Shown piece by piece: positions 9,419-19,288 of a DNA stretch of 41,729 nucleotides (positions are counted from its first letter, which is position 1; every line of letters begins with the position of its first letter). Position numbers and translations under genes: made by a program. Under the pieces are notes generated by a model. It worked only from the letters and a program-made list of their open reading frames with translations, ran no database searches and had not been told where the DNA came from. Origin of the DNA: Xenorhabdus khoisanae. Lineage in GTDB: Bacteria > Pseudomonadota > Gammaproteobacteria > Enterobacterales > Enterobacteriaceae. Where the stretch lies: contig NZ_LFCV01000023.1 of NCBI RefSeq assembly GCF_001037465.1, forward strand, positions 1 to 41,729, in the 5' to 3' direction.

Positions 9419-9559
9419 TTATACTTTTTATATTATTCTTTGACTTGTTGCGTTGTTGATGACGCCTGTTCGCCCCAGTTACATAGTCATATTCTATAAA
9501 GATCTCTATGTTTCTGGGGATATTCCTTTATCCCATCATTTCTCTCATTTTGGTTTAAG

Positions 9560-10051
9560 ACCGGGCAGCAACCGGGTAAGTTAACTATTATTGCTTCAGG
9601 GCCACTGTTTGGTCGTCATATCGTTCAGTCTGTATTTGATGCTATTGGTCAGCGTACTGTGTGGGTTTCAGAACAAAGCGGTGTGAGCAGTAAGCTCAAA
9701 CTGGCTTTAAATAGCTGGGCTTTTGCTTTAACACATGGGATAGCTGAAAGCTTATCTATTGCTGAGTCTCTGGGTGTTGATCCATCACTTGTCATCGATG
9801 TGGTCAAGGATGGACCAATGGATAGTCCATATTTCCAGCTTAAATCTGCGGCGATAATTGCTGGAAATTATGATCCCAGCTTTTCTTTGGATAATGCGGT
9901 TAAGGATGCTGAATTAATTGTCGATGCCTCTAAACGTGCCGGTGTAAAAGTGGATAGCGTTGAAGCTGGTCTTGAGCGCTTTAAACGAGCACAACAAGCG
10001 GGTCATGGCAATAAAGATATGGCCGCCACTTACTTTGCCAAGTCATTATGA
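9560..10051 (+). pseudogene. 5'-truncated beta-hydroxyacid dehydrogenase (C-terminal domain only)
   Basis: The open frame from about 9560 to the stop at 10051 encodes the C-terminal half of an NAD(P)-dependent 6-phosphogluconate/3-hydroxyisobutyrate dehydrogenase-like enzyme. Recognisable pieces are KLTIIASGP, FDAIGQRTVWV, GVSSKLKLALNSW (the family's catalytic lysine region), KDGPMDSPYFQ and GHGNKDMAATY. The N-terminal Rossmann domain with its GxGxxG motif is absent: an in-frame stop occurs at 9497-9499 and nothing upstream resembles the missing part. A GTG at 9659 could open a 130-aa frame but has no ribosome site I can see. I read it as a gene remnant without catalytic function. Confidence 0.75.
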
Positions 10052-10067
10052 TTCTGTGTAAGACACA

Positions 10068-10283
10068 ATGCTGAGTCTGGCTGGATTCTCTTTTGCTGCT
10101 ATTTTACTCGGCGCAGGAAGCGCTTATATCTGGATAACTCTTATCGGCATTACTTTTTGGGGAATCACTTTTGGTGGAGCACCAACATTATTACAGACGG
10201 CGATTGCTGATACCGTTGGTGATGGTGCAGATGTTGCACAGTCGATGTTGGTGATAGGGTTTAAACCTGGAAGGCGAGTTTAA
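10068..10283 (+). pseudogene. Fragment of an MFS transporter
   Basis: A 71-codon frame encodes two hydrophobic segments and the stretch GAPTLLQTAIADTVGDGADV, followed by AQSMLV, which is typical of the C-terminal half of drug or sugar-efflux MFS transporters. The N-terminal half and the last helices are missing; after about 10258 the frame leaves the family sequence and ends in a few unrelated residues. It directly follows the truncated dehydrogenase, so both may be relics of one lost operon or of one deletion. Confidence 0.6.
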
Positions 10284-10320
10284 GTCCCAGTTTTATGATA
10301 TATAAAGGTATTTCATTTTG

Positions 10321-10375
10321 GTTTACATATTGTAAACTATAATATTTGGTGTTATGGTGTTTACATAATGTAAAC
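10321..10375 (+). promoter_or_regulatory. higBA promoter with two palindromic operators
   Basis: Two near-identical 17-bp palindromes, GTTTACATATTGTAAAC at 10321-10337 and GTTTACATAATGTAAAC at 10359-10375, have centres 38 bp apart. A perfect TATAAT lies at 10338-10343, directly after the first palindrome. The second ends just before the higB ribosome site. This is the layout expected of a toxin-antitoxin operon repressed by its own antitoxin; binding by HigA is inferred. Confidence 0.8.
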
Positions 10376-10387
10376 GGAGTTGGTGGC

Positions 10388-10699
10388 ATGCACGTTATTT
10401 CCAAGGAGCCATTTGATAAAGCGGTTCGTGATTTTCCAAATGATGCAAACGCAATTATCACGACATATAAGCTGTTAAAAGAAAAGAATTTTGATAGCCC
10501 TATGGAACTACAAAAATTGTTTCCTAGTCTTGATAATTTTAAATACAGAAATAAATGGTGGGTAATAGATATAGGTGGGAACAATTTACGCATGATCGCC
10601 TATATCAATTTTACAAATAAACGCTTCTACGTTAAGCACATAACCACTCACAAAGAGTATGATAAATTAGCAAAGAAGTATCGGGAGACAAAAGAATGA
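10388..10699 (+). CDS. higB: HigB-type mRNA interferase toxin
   Basis: Toxin of a type II toxin-antitoxin pair, 103 aa, like E. coli HigB (104 aa): a RelE-fold ribosome-dependent mRNA endonuclease. The block FPSLDNFKY is shared with E. coli, as are GGNNLRMIAYINF and the C-terminal THKEYDKL. I start at the ATG giving MHVISKEPF, with GGAG 7 bp upstream; the frame is open 14 codons earlier, but that extension would run through the second operator. The toxin gene precedes the antitoxin gene and overlaps it by 4 bp (ATGA), the reversed order typical of hig loci. Confidence 0.9.
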   Translation: MHVISKEPFDKAVRDFPNDANAIITTYKLLKEKNFDSPMELQKLFPSLDNFKYRNKWWVIDIGGNNLRMIAYINFTNKRFYVKHITTHKEYDKLAKKYRETKE

Positions 10700-11115
10700 T
10701 AAGAGAACCTACCAAAGCAATTCAAGCAACTACAGCCTTAGTTGCAGCTGTTCCCTTTTTAGGGAATAGCTCTTCTGAAAATGACTACAGAGATGCACTG
10801 GCAATGGTTGATTATCTCATCGAAAATGATGATGAGAGTCCATTGATCGCTATATTAGCCGCAAAAATAGCGGAGTATGAAAATAACAGCGAACACTTTG
10901 CTGAATTTAACAAAGCGGTTGAAGATATGCCTACTGGTGTAGCTGCTCTACGAGTGTTAATGGATCAACATGGCCTGTCGTACTCAGATTTGCAAAACGA
11001 GATAGGCTCAAAATCACTTATCAGCCAAATTTTTTCTGGCAAACGCTCATTAACTATTGCACATATCAAAGCGCTTTCCGAACGTTTTGATGTTAGACCA
11101 GATATTTTTCTCTGA
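10696..11115 (+). CDS. higA: HigA-type antitoxin with HTH domain
   Basis: Antitoxin partner of HigB, 139 aa (E. coli 138). The N-terminal half resembles E. coli HigA (YRDALAMVDYLIEND, AEFNKAVEDMP). The C-terminal half is a Cro/CI-type helix-turn-helix (LSYSDLQNEIGSKSLISQI, SGKRSLTIAHIKALSERF) that should bind the palindromes upstream of higB. Translation is probably coupled to higB through the ATGA overlap. The locus lies among gene remnants, consistent with a mobile or addictive element maintaining itself there. Confidence 0.9.
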   Translation: MIREPTKAIQATTALVAAVPFLGNSSSENDYRDALAMVDYLIENDDESPLIAILAAKIAEYENNSEHFAEFNKAVEDMPTGVAALRVLMDQHGLSYSDLQNEIGSKSLISQIFSGKRSLTIAHIKALSERFDVRPDIFL

Positions 11116-11228
11116 GAGAAATAGGCTGAATTTGGTCTGACCGCCTCATTCTTTTATAAACGAACCCCAAACGCCGATGTAGATCAGGTGATTGAATGTT
11201 TGAAGGTCTATTTGAAGAGATGATTATC

Positions 11229-11260
11229 GAAAACCGTCCGATTTGTGATCGGCGGTTTTC
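11229..11260. other. Hairpin between higBA and the acetyltransferase gene
   Basis: GAAAACCG (11229-11236) pairs perfectly with CGGTTTTC (11253-11260), and inside it CCGAT pairs with ATCGG around a 5-nt loop, leaving one unpaired T. It lies 35 bp before the acetyltransferase start. No T-run follows on the plus strand, so it may be a weak terminator, an attenuator, or a relic of an element end. Confidence 0.5.
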
Positions 11261-11294
11261 AAACCCTACATTATGCATCACTTAGGAGCGGTGT

Positions 11295-11732
11295 ATGTTG
11301 ATCACCTTAACTGACGTAAACAAAAACAATTATGACGCTGTCTGCGACCTAGCAGTCACTGATGACCAACTTGACTATATTGCGGAAAATGCGTACTCCA
11401 TTACTCAATCCAAATTTTTCCCTTCATACCAAACGCGCGCAATTTGTCTGGATGGGGAGCCAGTTGGTTTTTTCATGTGGGTGCCTGATGATGACCAAAG
11501 AATAACAATTTGGCGGTTTATGGTGGATAAAAACCATCAAAACAAGGGCATTGGGCGTAAAGCACTATCGCTGGCGCTTGATGAAATCAGGCGCACAGAT
11601 CCGTTGAAAGCAATAGGAATCAGTTATGATCCGAATAATCTCGTTGCGAAAAATCTTTATGCCAGTTTTGGTTTCGTTGATGTTGGCATGGATGAAGAAG
11701 TTGAAGAGATGCTAGCTGTTATCGGAGGTTAA
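11295..11732 (+). CDS. GNAT-family N-acetyltransferase, BltD-like
   Basis: A 145-aa single-domain acetyl-CoA-dependent N-acetyltransferase. The acetyl-CoA loop is visible as QNKGIGRKAL (Q/RxxGxG/A type), preceded by the strand IWRFMVDKNH and followed by NLVAKNLYASFGF, the usual end of the fold. The N-terminal region (LAVTDDQLDYIAENAYSI) recalls BltD-like spermine/spermidine acetyltransferases, but substrate cannot be decided from sequence. AGGAG ends 6 bp before the ATG. The gene stands alone between higBA and a long AT-rich stretch and has no counterpart at this place in E. coli, so it is probably an acquired passenger. Confidence 0.85.
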   Translation: MLITLTDVNKNNYDAVCDLAVTDDQLDYIAENAYSITQSKFFPSYQTRAICLDGEPVGFFMWVPDDDQRITIWRFMVDKNHQNKGIGRKALSLALDEIRRTDPLKAIGISYDPNNLVAKNLYASFGFVDVGMDEEVEEMLAVIGG

Positions 11733-12272
11733 AATCTAATATCAGGTTAGGCAGTAAAAACTGTTAGTCAATGCCGCGCAAGAGCGCGGCTATGTTCATA
11801 TAATGCCCTGTATTTTCTTGCCAGTCTTTTCTGAACTTATTTACACCCTTATGTTTTTGGCTTCTTAATTAACGTTGAAAATTCATCCAAACTGTATAAT
11901 TCAATTTTTTAAATTATTATTCTACTCAATGAATATTTAATCGGAATTTTATTTTGTATTTTTTGTTTTTGTTGGTTTTTTATGTAAAATCGCATTGTGA
12001 ATTTAATGTTTCTTTTTTACCGCAAAAATCACTTTGAACGATGAAAATTAAAGGGGATTGGCAGAATTTAATCCTATATTATTTCATTGATTTTATTTGA
12101 AATTTATGAATTTCTGTATTCATTTAAAATAAATGCCTTATCTTGGGTTTGTAATGAAGTTGTGACTTGAATCCTAAAAATTGATTAATTATGTTACAGC
12201 CTATTATTCTGTATTGGATTTTTATCTTTAGCATATTATTCTTGTGATAATGATTCTCCAACGGAGTGCAAA
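11733..12272 (+). other. 540-bp AT-rich region before dadA; possible regulatory sites
   Basis: No gene is visible. Near its start is a small perfect hairpin, GCCGCGC/GCGCGGC (11773-11790, loop AAGA), without a T-run; it may end the acetyltransferase transcript. The rest is extremely AT-rich with many A- and T-runs, as expected for Lrp or H-NS binding. A weak CRP-like sequence (TGTGA, six bases, TCCTA) lies at 12161-12176. In E. coli dadAX is controlled by Lrp and CRP. GGAG at 12263-12266 is the dadA ribosome site. Confidence 0.45.
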
Positions 12273-13574
12273 ATGAAGGTTCTTATTTTAGGCAGTGGCG
12301 TTATTGGCGTAACCAGCGCGTGGTATCTTGCGCAGGAAGGCCATGAAGTTATTGTAATTGATCGCCAGAATAGTGCCGCTGAAGAGACGAGTGCAGGTAA
12401 CGCTGGTCAAATATCACCAGGGTACGCGACACCTTGGGGAGCACCTGGGATCCCACTTAAGGCAATGAAGTGGATATTTCAACGACATGCACCTCTGGCT
12501 ATTCGTCCTGATGGTTCATTGTTTCAATTACGCTGGATGTGGGAAATGCTGCGTAATTGTGATGCAAACCATTACGCCATGAATAAAAGCAGAATGGTAC
12601 GTTTGGCAGAATATAGCCGGGACTGTATTAAGCAATTAAGGGCAGATACCGGTATCCAATATGAAGGGCGTCAGGGTGGAACGCTGCAACTGTTCAGAAC
12701 AGCCAAGCAATTTGATAATGCTGCCAATGATATTGCGGTGTTAGAGCAAGAAGGGGTGCCTTATCGGTTATTGACTGCCGAACAATTAGCAACTGTGGAA
12801 CCCGCTCTTACCCATACTTTCCATAAACTGACCGGTGGGTTGCAATTACCAAATGATGAAACGGGTGATTGCCAGATTTTTACCAAGACCCTGGCAAAAA
12901 TGGCCGAAGATACTGGTGTGAAATTTATTTTTAATAAGCACGTTAAGCAGATTTTGGTGGATGGGCATAAAGTATCGGGTATCCAATGTGATGATGGCAT
13001 CATGACTGCTGATCATTATGTGGTGGCGATGGGTTCTTATTCCACTGAGATATTGAAAAATCACGTCAAAATTCCGGTTTATCCAATGAAAGGCTATTCA
13101 TTAACGATGCCGATTATGGATGAATCAAGGGCACCCGTATCAACCGTGCTCGATGAAACGTACAAAATTGCTATTACCCGTTTTGATGATCGTATTCGCG
13201 TTGGTGGTATGGCAGAAGTTGTCGGTTTTAATTTGAACGTTCTTCAACATCGCTGTGAAACGCTGAAGATGGTTGTGCAAGATCTCTACCACAATGGTGG
13301 CAGGATTGAAGAAGCCTCATTCTGGGCGGGTTTACGTCCGATGACACCAGATGGAACGCCTATCGTTGGCCCAACCAAATATTCGAATCTTTATTTAAAT
13401 ACCGGGCATGGAACACTAGGCTGGACAATGGCCTGCGGTTCAGGAAAGTTATTGGCTGATTTAATTTCAGGCAAGAAGCCTGATATTGCGGCAGATGATC
13501 TCTCTGTATTTAGATATATCAATGGGTTCAATATAAAAGTGCTTCCAATGAAGCCTCATTTACATACTGCATAA
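12273..13574 (+). CDS. dadA: D-amino acid dehydrogenase, small subunit
   Basis: Membrane-associated FAD enzyme that oxidises D-alanine and other D-amino acids to 2-oxo acids, feeding electrons to the respiratory chain; 433 aa (E. coli 432). The N-terminal dinucleotide-binding motif is [16 protein letters not shown]. Other family blocks are [45 protein letters not shown] and the C-terminal [18 protein letters not shown]. It is followed after 20 bp by dadX, so the two form the classical alanine-catabolism operon. Confidence 0.97.
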   Translation: MKVLILGSGVIGVTSAWYLAQEGHEVIVIDRQNSAAEETSAGNAGQISPGYATPWGAPGIPLKAMKWIFQRHAPLAIRPDGSLFQLRWMWEMLRNCDANHYAMNKSRMVRLAEYSRDCIKQLRADTGIQYEGRQGGTLQLFRTAKQFDNAANDIAVLEQEGVPYRLLTAEQLATVEPALTHTFHKLTGGLQLPNDETGDCQIFTKTLAKMAEDTGVKFIFNKHVKQILVDGHKVSGIQCDDGIMTADHYVVAMGSYSTEILKNHVKIPVYPMKGYSLTMPIMDESRAPVSTVLDETYKIAITRFDDRIRVGGMAEVVGFNLNVLQHRCETLKMVVQDLYHNGGRIEEASFWAGLRPMTPDGTPIVGPTKYSNLYLNTGHGTLGWTMACGSGKLLADLISGKKPDIAADDLSVFRYINGFNIKVLPMKPHLHTA

Positions 13575-13594
13575 ATCATAGAAAAGGGGTCGTT

Positions 13595-14662
13595 ATGCCA
13601 CGTCCTATTTTGGCAACGATCCATCTCGAAGCATTCCGCCATAATTTATCGGTTATTCGCCAAAAGGTTGGTAACAGTAAAGTCTGGTCGGTAGTGAAAG
13701 CGAATGCGTATGGGCATGGATTGGACCGAGTATGGCAATCACTCATACAGACAGATGGGTTTGCACTGCTCGACATGAATGAAGCTATTTATTTAAGGGA
13801 ACAAGGATGGCAGGGACCAATCCTATTATTGGAAGGTTTTTTCAAACCATCGGATTTAGACATTATTAATGAGTATCGTCTGACAACCGCAGTACATAGT
13901 TATTGGCATCTTGAGGAGATAGAAAAAACCAGGTTGGACAAGCCCATTGATATCTATTTGAAACTTAATAGTGGTATGAATCGGTTAGGATTCACGCCAG
14001 CAGAATTTCCGCAGATAGTTTCAAAAGCGAGAGGGATTAAAAATGTCAATTCAGTGACTTTAATGGCCCATTTTGCTAATTCTGATAATGAAGTTGGTGT
14101 TGATGAGCAGTTTGCGGTTGTTGAAGGCTTGCAAATGAACTCACTTGCTTATTGTTTGGCGAATTCTGGTGCTGTTTTGTGGCATCCGAAGACACATGGC
14201 GATTGGGTTCGCCCGGGCATTATTCTCTATGGTGCATCTCCAAGCGGAAAGTGGTGTGATATTGCGGATATTGGATTGAAACCCACTATGACGTTGCAAA
14301 GTGAAATCATTGCGGTTCACGAGCTTCCCAAAGGAGAAAAGATTGGCTATGGCAGCCGCTATACAACTCAGAAACCCATGCGTGTAGGCACAGTAGCATG
14401 TGGCTATGCGGATGGATATCCGAGACATGCCCCAACGGGAACCCCTGTCATGGTTGATGGTATCCGTACTCAATTATTGGGCGCTATATCAATGGACATG
14501 ATGACTGTTGATCTGACTCCCTGCCCACAGGCAAACATAGGCAGTACTGTCGAATTGTGGGGAACAAAACTACCCGTGGATGAAGTTGCAGAGTCGGCAG
14601 GCACTATTGGGTATGAACTTCTGTGTGCTTTAGCAAAAAGAGTCCCTGTCACCGTTACTTAA
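13595..14662 (+). CDS. dadX: Catabolic alanine racemase
   Basis: PLP-dependent interconversion of L- and D-alanine, 355 aa. The PLP-binding lysine is in [11 protein letters not shown] near residue 34, and the second catalytic residue, a tyrosine, is in [11 protein letters not shown] near residue 253. [11 protein letters not shown] and the C-terminal [13 protein letters not shown] are also family-typical. It starts at an ATG after an AAAGGGG ribosome site, 20 bp behind dadA, so the operon supplies D-alanine to DadA. It should be the catabolic rather than the biosynthetic (alr) racemase because of this linkage. Confidence 0.96.
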   Translation: MPRPILATIHLEAFRHNLSVIRQKVGNSKVWSVVKANAYGHGLDRVWQSLIQTDGFALLDMNEAIYLREQGWQGPILLLEGFFKPSDLDIINEYRLTTAVHSYWHLEEIEKTRLDKPIDIYLKLNSGMNRLGFTPAEFPQIVSKARGIKNVNSVTLMAHFANSDNEVGVDEQFAVVEGLQMNSLAYCLANSGAVLWHPKTHGDWVRPGIILYGASPSGKWCDIADIGLKPTMTLQSEIIAVHELPKGEKIGYGSRYTTQKPMRVGTVACGYADGYPRHAPTGTPVMVDGIRTQLLGAISMDMMTVDLTPCPQANIGSTVELWGTKLPVDEVAESAGTIGYELLCALAKRVPVTVT

Positions 14663-14746
14663 TTTCTTATTCTTAACTGAATGCCGTTTTCTGAGGAAGT
14701 AATGTTATTCGGTTAAGGTATTTGGAATAGTCTTATATCTCTGAAG

Positions 14747-14784
14747 TAATCCAGAGGGGTTAACTTTCTCTGGATTATTTTATA
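14747..14784 (+). terminator. Terminator of dadAX
   Basis: A 10-bp perfect stem TAATCCAGAG/CTCTGGATTA (14747-14756 with 14768-14777) is followed by TTTTATA, 85 bp after the dadX stop. Confidence 0.8.
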
Positions 14785-15056
14785 CCTAAATTATTTCATG
14801 TCTAATAGATTGGCTTATTGGGTAGTTTTTCTTTTTGAGTAACTGTGCTGATCACAGTATTTGATGTGATTTTTTTAGAATGGCGGTCAGCACAAAATAT
14901 ATCTAATACTGTATGATTAATCGTAAACTAAGATGCAGTGGGGGCTTTTTCACCCTTTGCATATTGGTGTTTGTTTTTTTAATACGAATGTTTTTAGCTA
15001 TTTGTTTTACAGGAAACTAAATTAACAAAGACTCATTAAAGTGGAAATAACTTAAT
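14785..15056 (+). promoter_or_regulatory. Upstream region of mipA with a palindrome
   Basis: This stretch has no gene. A 17-bp interrupted palindrome with perfect 6-bp arms, ACTGTG and CACAGT, lies at 14842-14858 and could be an operator, though the spacing is too short for CRP. A 25-bp sequence at 14890-14914 recurs near topB and is listed separately. The mipA ribosome site is weak. Confidence 0.35.
14890..14914 (+). repeat. 25-bp sequence repeated at 24999-25023, copy 1
   Basis: GCACAAAATATATCTAATAC and the next five bases match 24999-25023 at 22 of 25 positions. Both copies are intergenic, about 10 kb apart. I do not recognise the family. Confidence 0.55.
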
Positions 15057-15806
15057 ATGAATAAAAATAAGGTATTTGTTGCTGTAGCTGGTCTGTGCTT
15101 ATTTTCTTCTGTGACATATGCTGGTGAATGGTCTGTTGGTTTGTCGGCGGTGTATGAGGCTAAACCTTACAAGGGCGTGAAAGCGCAGGATAATTTCCTG
15201 CCCGTCCCTATGGTTTCTTATGAAAGTGAAAACTTTTATTTTCATACGTTAACTGCTGGTTATTACCTCTGGAATAAACCCAAAGACGAACTCTCTGTTG
15301 ATATATTTTATTCTCCGCAAGACTTTCATCCCAAAGATAGTAAAGATGAAAAAATGAAAAAGTTGGATCGCCGTCGTGACACGATGATGGGTGGCTTTAC
15401 TTATCAGCATCATGAAGACTGGGGAACACTGCGTGCTTCTGTTGCTGCTGATATGTTAGGAGAGAGTAAGGGGTTCCGTGCTGACTTTTCCTATTTATAT
15501 AGTATTGAGCAAGGCGATTGGGTATTGAAACCCGGCATTGGTGTGATTTGGGATAGTAAAAAACAGAACCGCTATAGCTATGGCATAACAAAAAGAGAGT
15601 CGGTACGTAGTGGGTTGGCTGAATACACTCCAGGAGATAGTTGGAGTCCTTATTTTGAATTATCTGGTTATTATTCTATTAGTGAAAGTTGGACAGCCTT
15701 CATGGCAGGGCGTGTCGAATATTTACCAAGTCAAGTTAAAGATAGCCCGATGATCAATCGTTCATACTCCGGTATTATTTGGTCCGGTATTACTTATACG
15801 TTCTGA
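15057..15806 (+). CDS. mipA: MipA/OmpV family outer-membrane protein
   Basis: An outer-membrane beta-barrel protein of 249 aa with a signal peptide of about 22 residues ending SVTYA. In E. coli MipA (248 aa) is a scaffold reported to link the lytic transglycosylase MltA with PBP1B. Conserved pieces include AGYYLWN, LDRRRDTMMGGFTYQHH, PGIGVIWDSKKQN, RESVRSGLAEYTPGDSWSPY and the C-terminal ITYTF ending in the aromatic residue required for barrel assembly. It is convergent with yeaD; E. coli has the same neighbours with yeaE between them, which is missing here. Confidence 0.94.
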   Translation: MNKNKVFVAVAGLCLFSSVTYAGEWSVGLSAVYEAKPYKGVKAQDNFLPVPMVSYESENFYFHTLTAGYYLWNKPKDELSVDIFYSPQDFHPKDSKDEKMKKLDRRRDTMMGGFTYQHHEDWGTLRASVAADMLGESKGFRADFSYLYSIEQGDWVLKPGIGVIWDSKKQNRYSYGITKRESVRSGLAEYTPGDSWSPYFELSGYYSISESWTAFMAGRVEYLPSQVKDSPMINRSYSGIIWSGITYTF

Positions 15807-15877
15807 TTTTTCACGTTCTGGTTTTTCTTCCAAATAGCTAATGAAAACAGATAGATACTGAAAATAGATAGGTACTG

Positions 15878-15920
15878 AAAAGCTGAATGTCTGCAATTGT
15901 TATGGCAAGGTTCAGCTTTT
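15878..15920. terminator. Bidirectional terminator between mipA and yeaD
   Basis: A 10-bp perfect stem AAAAGCTGAA/TTCAGCTTTT (15878-15887 with 15911-15920) with a 23-nt loop lies between the two convergent genes. Just before it an approximate TAGATACTGAAAA motif is present twice. Confidence 0.75.
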
Positions 15921-15933
15921 CATTATTTTATAT

Positions 15934-16815
15934 CTAATAACCATCAGGAATTTTGCGGCAGCGAATAATAACGGACAATCTATCAGGATTGCCATTTCTG
16001 GGGTGCAATGGGTTATTGATACGTGCAGTTTCGATACAGGCCATGTTTTTATAACCTTCTCGGCTCATATCTTTCATATTATTGGAAAGTTCAGCGCCAG
16101 GGTTCCAGCATACTACATCACTATGGTGATAGTGGTGTATTTCAATCGTTCGCTGCCACAGGGAGTCTCTCAATAAGCTGAAATCGTCCGGCTCTGTATA
16201 AATGCGGTCTGTTCGTCCCTTAAAAATTAAATCTTCATGGACGTACTCTTCTCTGTCTGCAACAGTATCAATAAAATGAGCACCAAGCCCACTGACCCGA
16301 ACTTGATTGATGTCACTGACATTGAAATAAGAGTGAAGAGCGCCAGTAGCTTGATATTCACCGTGACATTCCAGCTCTATTTCACAGGTTTCCCCTAATT
16401 TAAAGCGGGCAATTAGCGTGAATTCATGTGGCCATAATTTATGGGTATAAGCGCTACTCTGGAGAGTAAATGTCAAAATAACGCCATTTTCGTTTTCATG
16501 GTGTGCTTTGAGCTCCCAGGGCAGTATTCGGGCAAATCCGTGGCTGGGAGCAGAAACTGGGCCAAACCAGGGCCAACAGATAGGAATACCACCCCGAATT
16601 GCTGTTCCCGCTTTAAAGGGAGTTTTATCACTCAACCATAATATGGGTTTTTCGCCATCAGGCTGCCATGTGAGCAGATGTGCTCCCTGAATGCTAATCG
16701 CACCGCATGCTTTAGGATGGGAAACAACAATCAAAGGAAAGCTGTCGATGTTTCGTTGACTGATATAAGGGGATATCTGTTCTACAACCGGTAATGAAAA
16801 AATTTTATCAAGCAT
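15934..16815 (-). CDS. yeaD: D-hexose-6-phosphate mutarotase (aldose 1-epimerase family)
   Basis: A 293-aa member of the glucose-6-phosphate 1-epimerase family, interconverting the anomers of hexose-6-phosphates in the cytosol. Motifs are AIRGGIPICWPWFGP, PSHGFAR (likely substrate/catalytic histidine), and the centrally placed ATGALHSYFNVSDI with another conserved histidine; VVCWNPGAE and the C-terminal ACIETARI complete the fold. It lies 167 bp behind gapA on the same strand, as in E. coli, but a strong terminator stands between them, so yeaD expression would come by read-through or from its own promoter. Confidence 0.93.
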   Translation of the reverse strand: MLDKIFSLPVVEQISPYISQRNIDSFPLIVVSHPKACGAISIQGAHLLTWQPDGEKPILWLSDKTPFKAGTAIRGGIPICWPWFGPVSAPSHGFARILPWELKAHHENENGVILTFTLQSSAYTHKLWPHEFTLIARFKLGETCEIELECHGEYQATGALHSYFNVSDINQVRVSGLGAHFIDTVADREEYVHEDLIFKGRTDRIYTEPDDFSLLRDSLWQRTIEIHHYHHSDVVCWNPGAELSNNMKDMSREGYKNMACIETARINNPLHPRNGNPDRLSVIIRCRKIPDGY

Positions 16816-16935
16816 TTGTCATAACCTTATGTAAACCTGAATAGGTAACATCTTGAATGAGTAATGGTTTGAATGAGTAGTAGTGCTAAGGCTCAAGAAT
16901 AGCTCAATGTTCTGAAAATATAAATTTGGGAACAT

Positions 16936-16963
16936 AAAAGCCACCCGTAAACAGGTGGCTTTT
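16936..16963 (-). terminator. Terminator of gapA
   Basis: A 10-bp perfect stem AAAAGCCACC/GGTGGCTTTT (16936-16945 with 16954-16963) with an 8-nt loop lies 20 bp after the gapA stop, followed by a T-rich tail on the minus strand. Confidence 0.9.
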
Positions 16964-16982
16964 GAATATGGAGAAAGCTCGA

Positions 16983-18320
<1,338 letters not shown>

Positions 18321-18734
18321 ATGACTAAAAGTCAAAATATTTCCCTTTCTATAGAACAGCTTAGTCCAATTCAGCGCCATGTTACGCAAGAAGCAGGCAC
18401 TGAGCCGCCGTTTTCAGGAAAACTACTGCACAACAAAAAAAGTGGTATTTACCATTGCCTGTGTTGTCGCCAACCATTATTTGTTTCAGATACTAAATTT
18501 GATTCCGGATGCGGATGGCCGAGCTTTTACCAGCCGGTCAATGATGATTCCATCACTTACCTTGATGATTATTCACATAATATGCATCGGATAGAGGTAC
18601 GTTGTAACCATTGTCAGGCTCATTTAGGGCATGTTTTTCCCGATGGCCCCAAACCGACAGGGGAGCGTTTCTGCATCAATTCAGCAGCATTGCGTTTTAT
18701 TGATAAAGAAACAGGAGAAGAAATAGCAGGTTAA
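18321..18734 (+). CDS. msrB: Peptide-methionine (R)-S-oxide reductase
   Basis: Repairs methionine-R-sulfoxide in oxidised proteins; 137 aa, as in E. coli. The structural zinc is held by two CxxC pairs (CLCC and CNHC). The catalytic cysteine lies in [11 protein letters not shown] near the C-terminus, and the family signatures [11 protein letters not shown] and GHVFPDGP are intact. I start at the ATG giving MTKSQN because AAGGTGG serves as its ribosome site; a GTG three codons earlier would lie inside that site. It is divergent from gapA and followed by yeaC. Confidence 0.97.
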   Translation: MTKSQNISLSIEQLSPIQRHVTQEAGTEPPFSGKLLHNKKSGIYHCLCCRQPLFVSDTKFDSGCGWPSFYQPVNDDSITYLDDYSHNMHRIEVRCNHCQAHLGHVFPDGPKPTGERFCINSAALRFIDKETGEEIAG

Positions 18735-18926
18735 TGCCATTTTAGGCTGCTTTTAAACTCAGGTGAAACTATTGGGTTTAATAATGCAAAAGAAACGATT
18801 CAGCTTTATGTTAACGCACTGTTATTAACTTGTGGTGATATTAATTGAAATGGTGTCGGCTTATAGTAATGCTCAGTGTCATCGTGTAAATAATATAAGT
18901 AGCCATGTAGCCGTTAAGGAATATTA

Positions 18927-19208
18927 ATGAAGTTGGATGATTTAATTTCTGCCATGACACCCGAAATTTATCAGCGATTGGTTCAGGCTGTCGAATTAGG
19001 AAAATGGCAGGATGGCGTACCACTTACGCCAGAACAGAAAGAACATAGTTTACAGGCAGTGATGCTTTGGCAAGCCAAACATAATCATGATCCTGAACAT
19101 ATGACGATTGGCACAGATGGCCAAATTACTATCAAAAGTAAACAAGAGCTAAAAGCGACATTCCAGTCCCAAATGGTTGTAAAACTAAAACCGCAATCAG
19201 AAGACTGA
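18927..19208 (+). CDS. yeaC: DUF1315 family protein YeaC
   Basis: A 93-aa conserved protein of unknown function, co-located with msrB as in E. coli. The N-terminal block MTPEIYQRLVQAVELGKW and the following PLTPEQKEHSLQAVMLWQAKH are characteristic of the family. It has no signal peptide or membrane segment and is highly charged at the C-terminus. AAGGA precedes the ATG by 6 bp. The 192-bp spacer from msrB contains no terminator I can see, so the two may be cotranscribed. Confidence 0.9.
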   Translation: MKLDDLISAMTPEIYQRLVQAVELGKWQDGVPLTPEQKEHSLQAVMLWQAKHNHDPEHMTIGTDGQITIKSKQELKATFQSQMVVKLKPQSED

Positions 19209-19231
19209 TATGAATTGAATCGAAATAAAAA

Positions 19232-19275
19232 CCTCGTCCTTGGCAAAAGCTATTTCTAGCAAAAGCAGGGCGAGG
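19232..19275. terminator. Terminator between yeaC and pncA
   Basis: CCTCGTCCT (19232-19240) pairs with AGGGCGAGG (19267-19275) with one wobble. On the minus strand the stem is followed by TTTTTATTT, which suits pncA. The loop contains GCAAAAGC twice as a direct repeat. Confidence 0.65.
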
Positions 19276-19288
19276 CTACGTTTGGTGT

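Noticed and set aside
10261-10593. 110-codon minus-strand frame over higB and its promoter
   Set aside because: It is antisense to higB, crosses both operators and has no family resemblance.
11229-11800. Integron cassette idea: toxin-antitoxin and acetyltransferase genes with hairpins and a GTTAGGC at about 11746
   Set aside because: GTTAGGC fits an attC core by chance, but no matching inverse core and no imperfect attC palindrome of proper length flank the genes, and no integrase is present.
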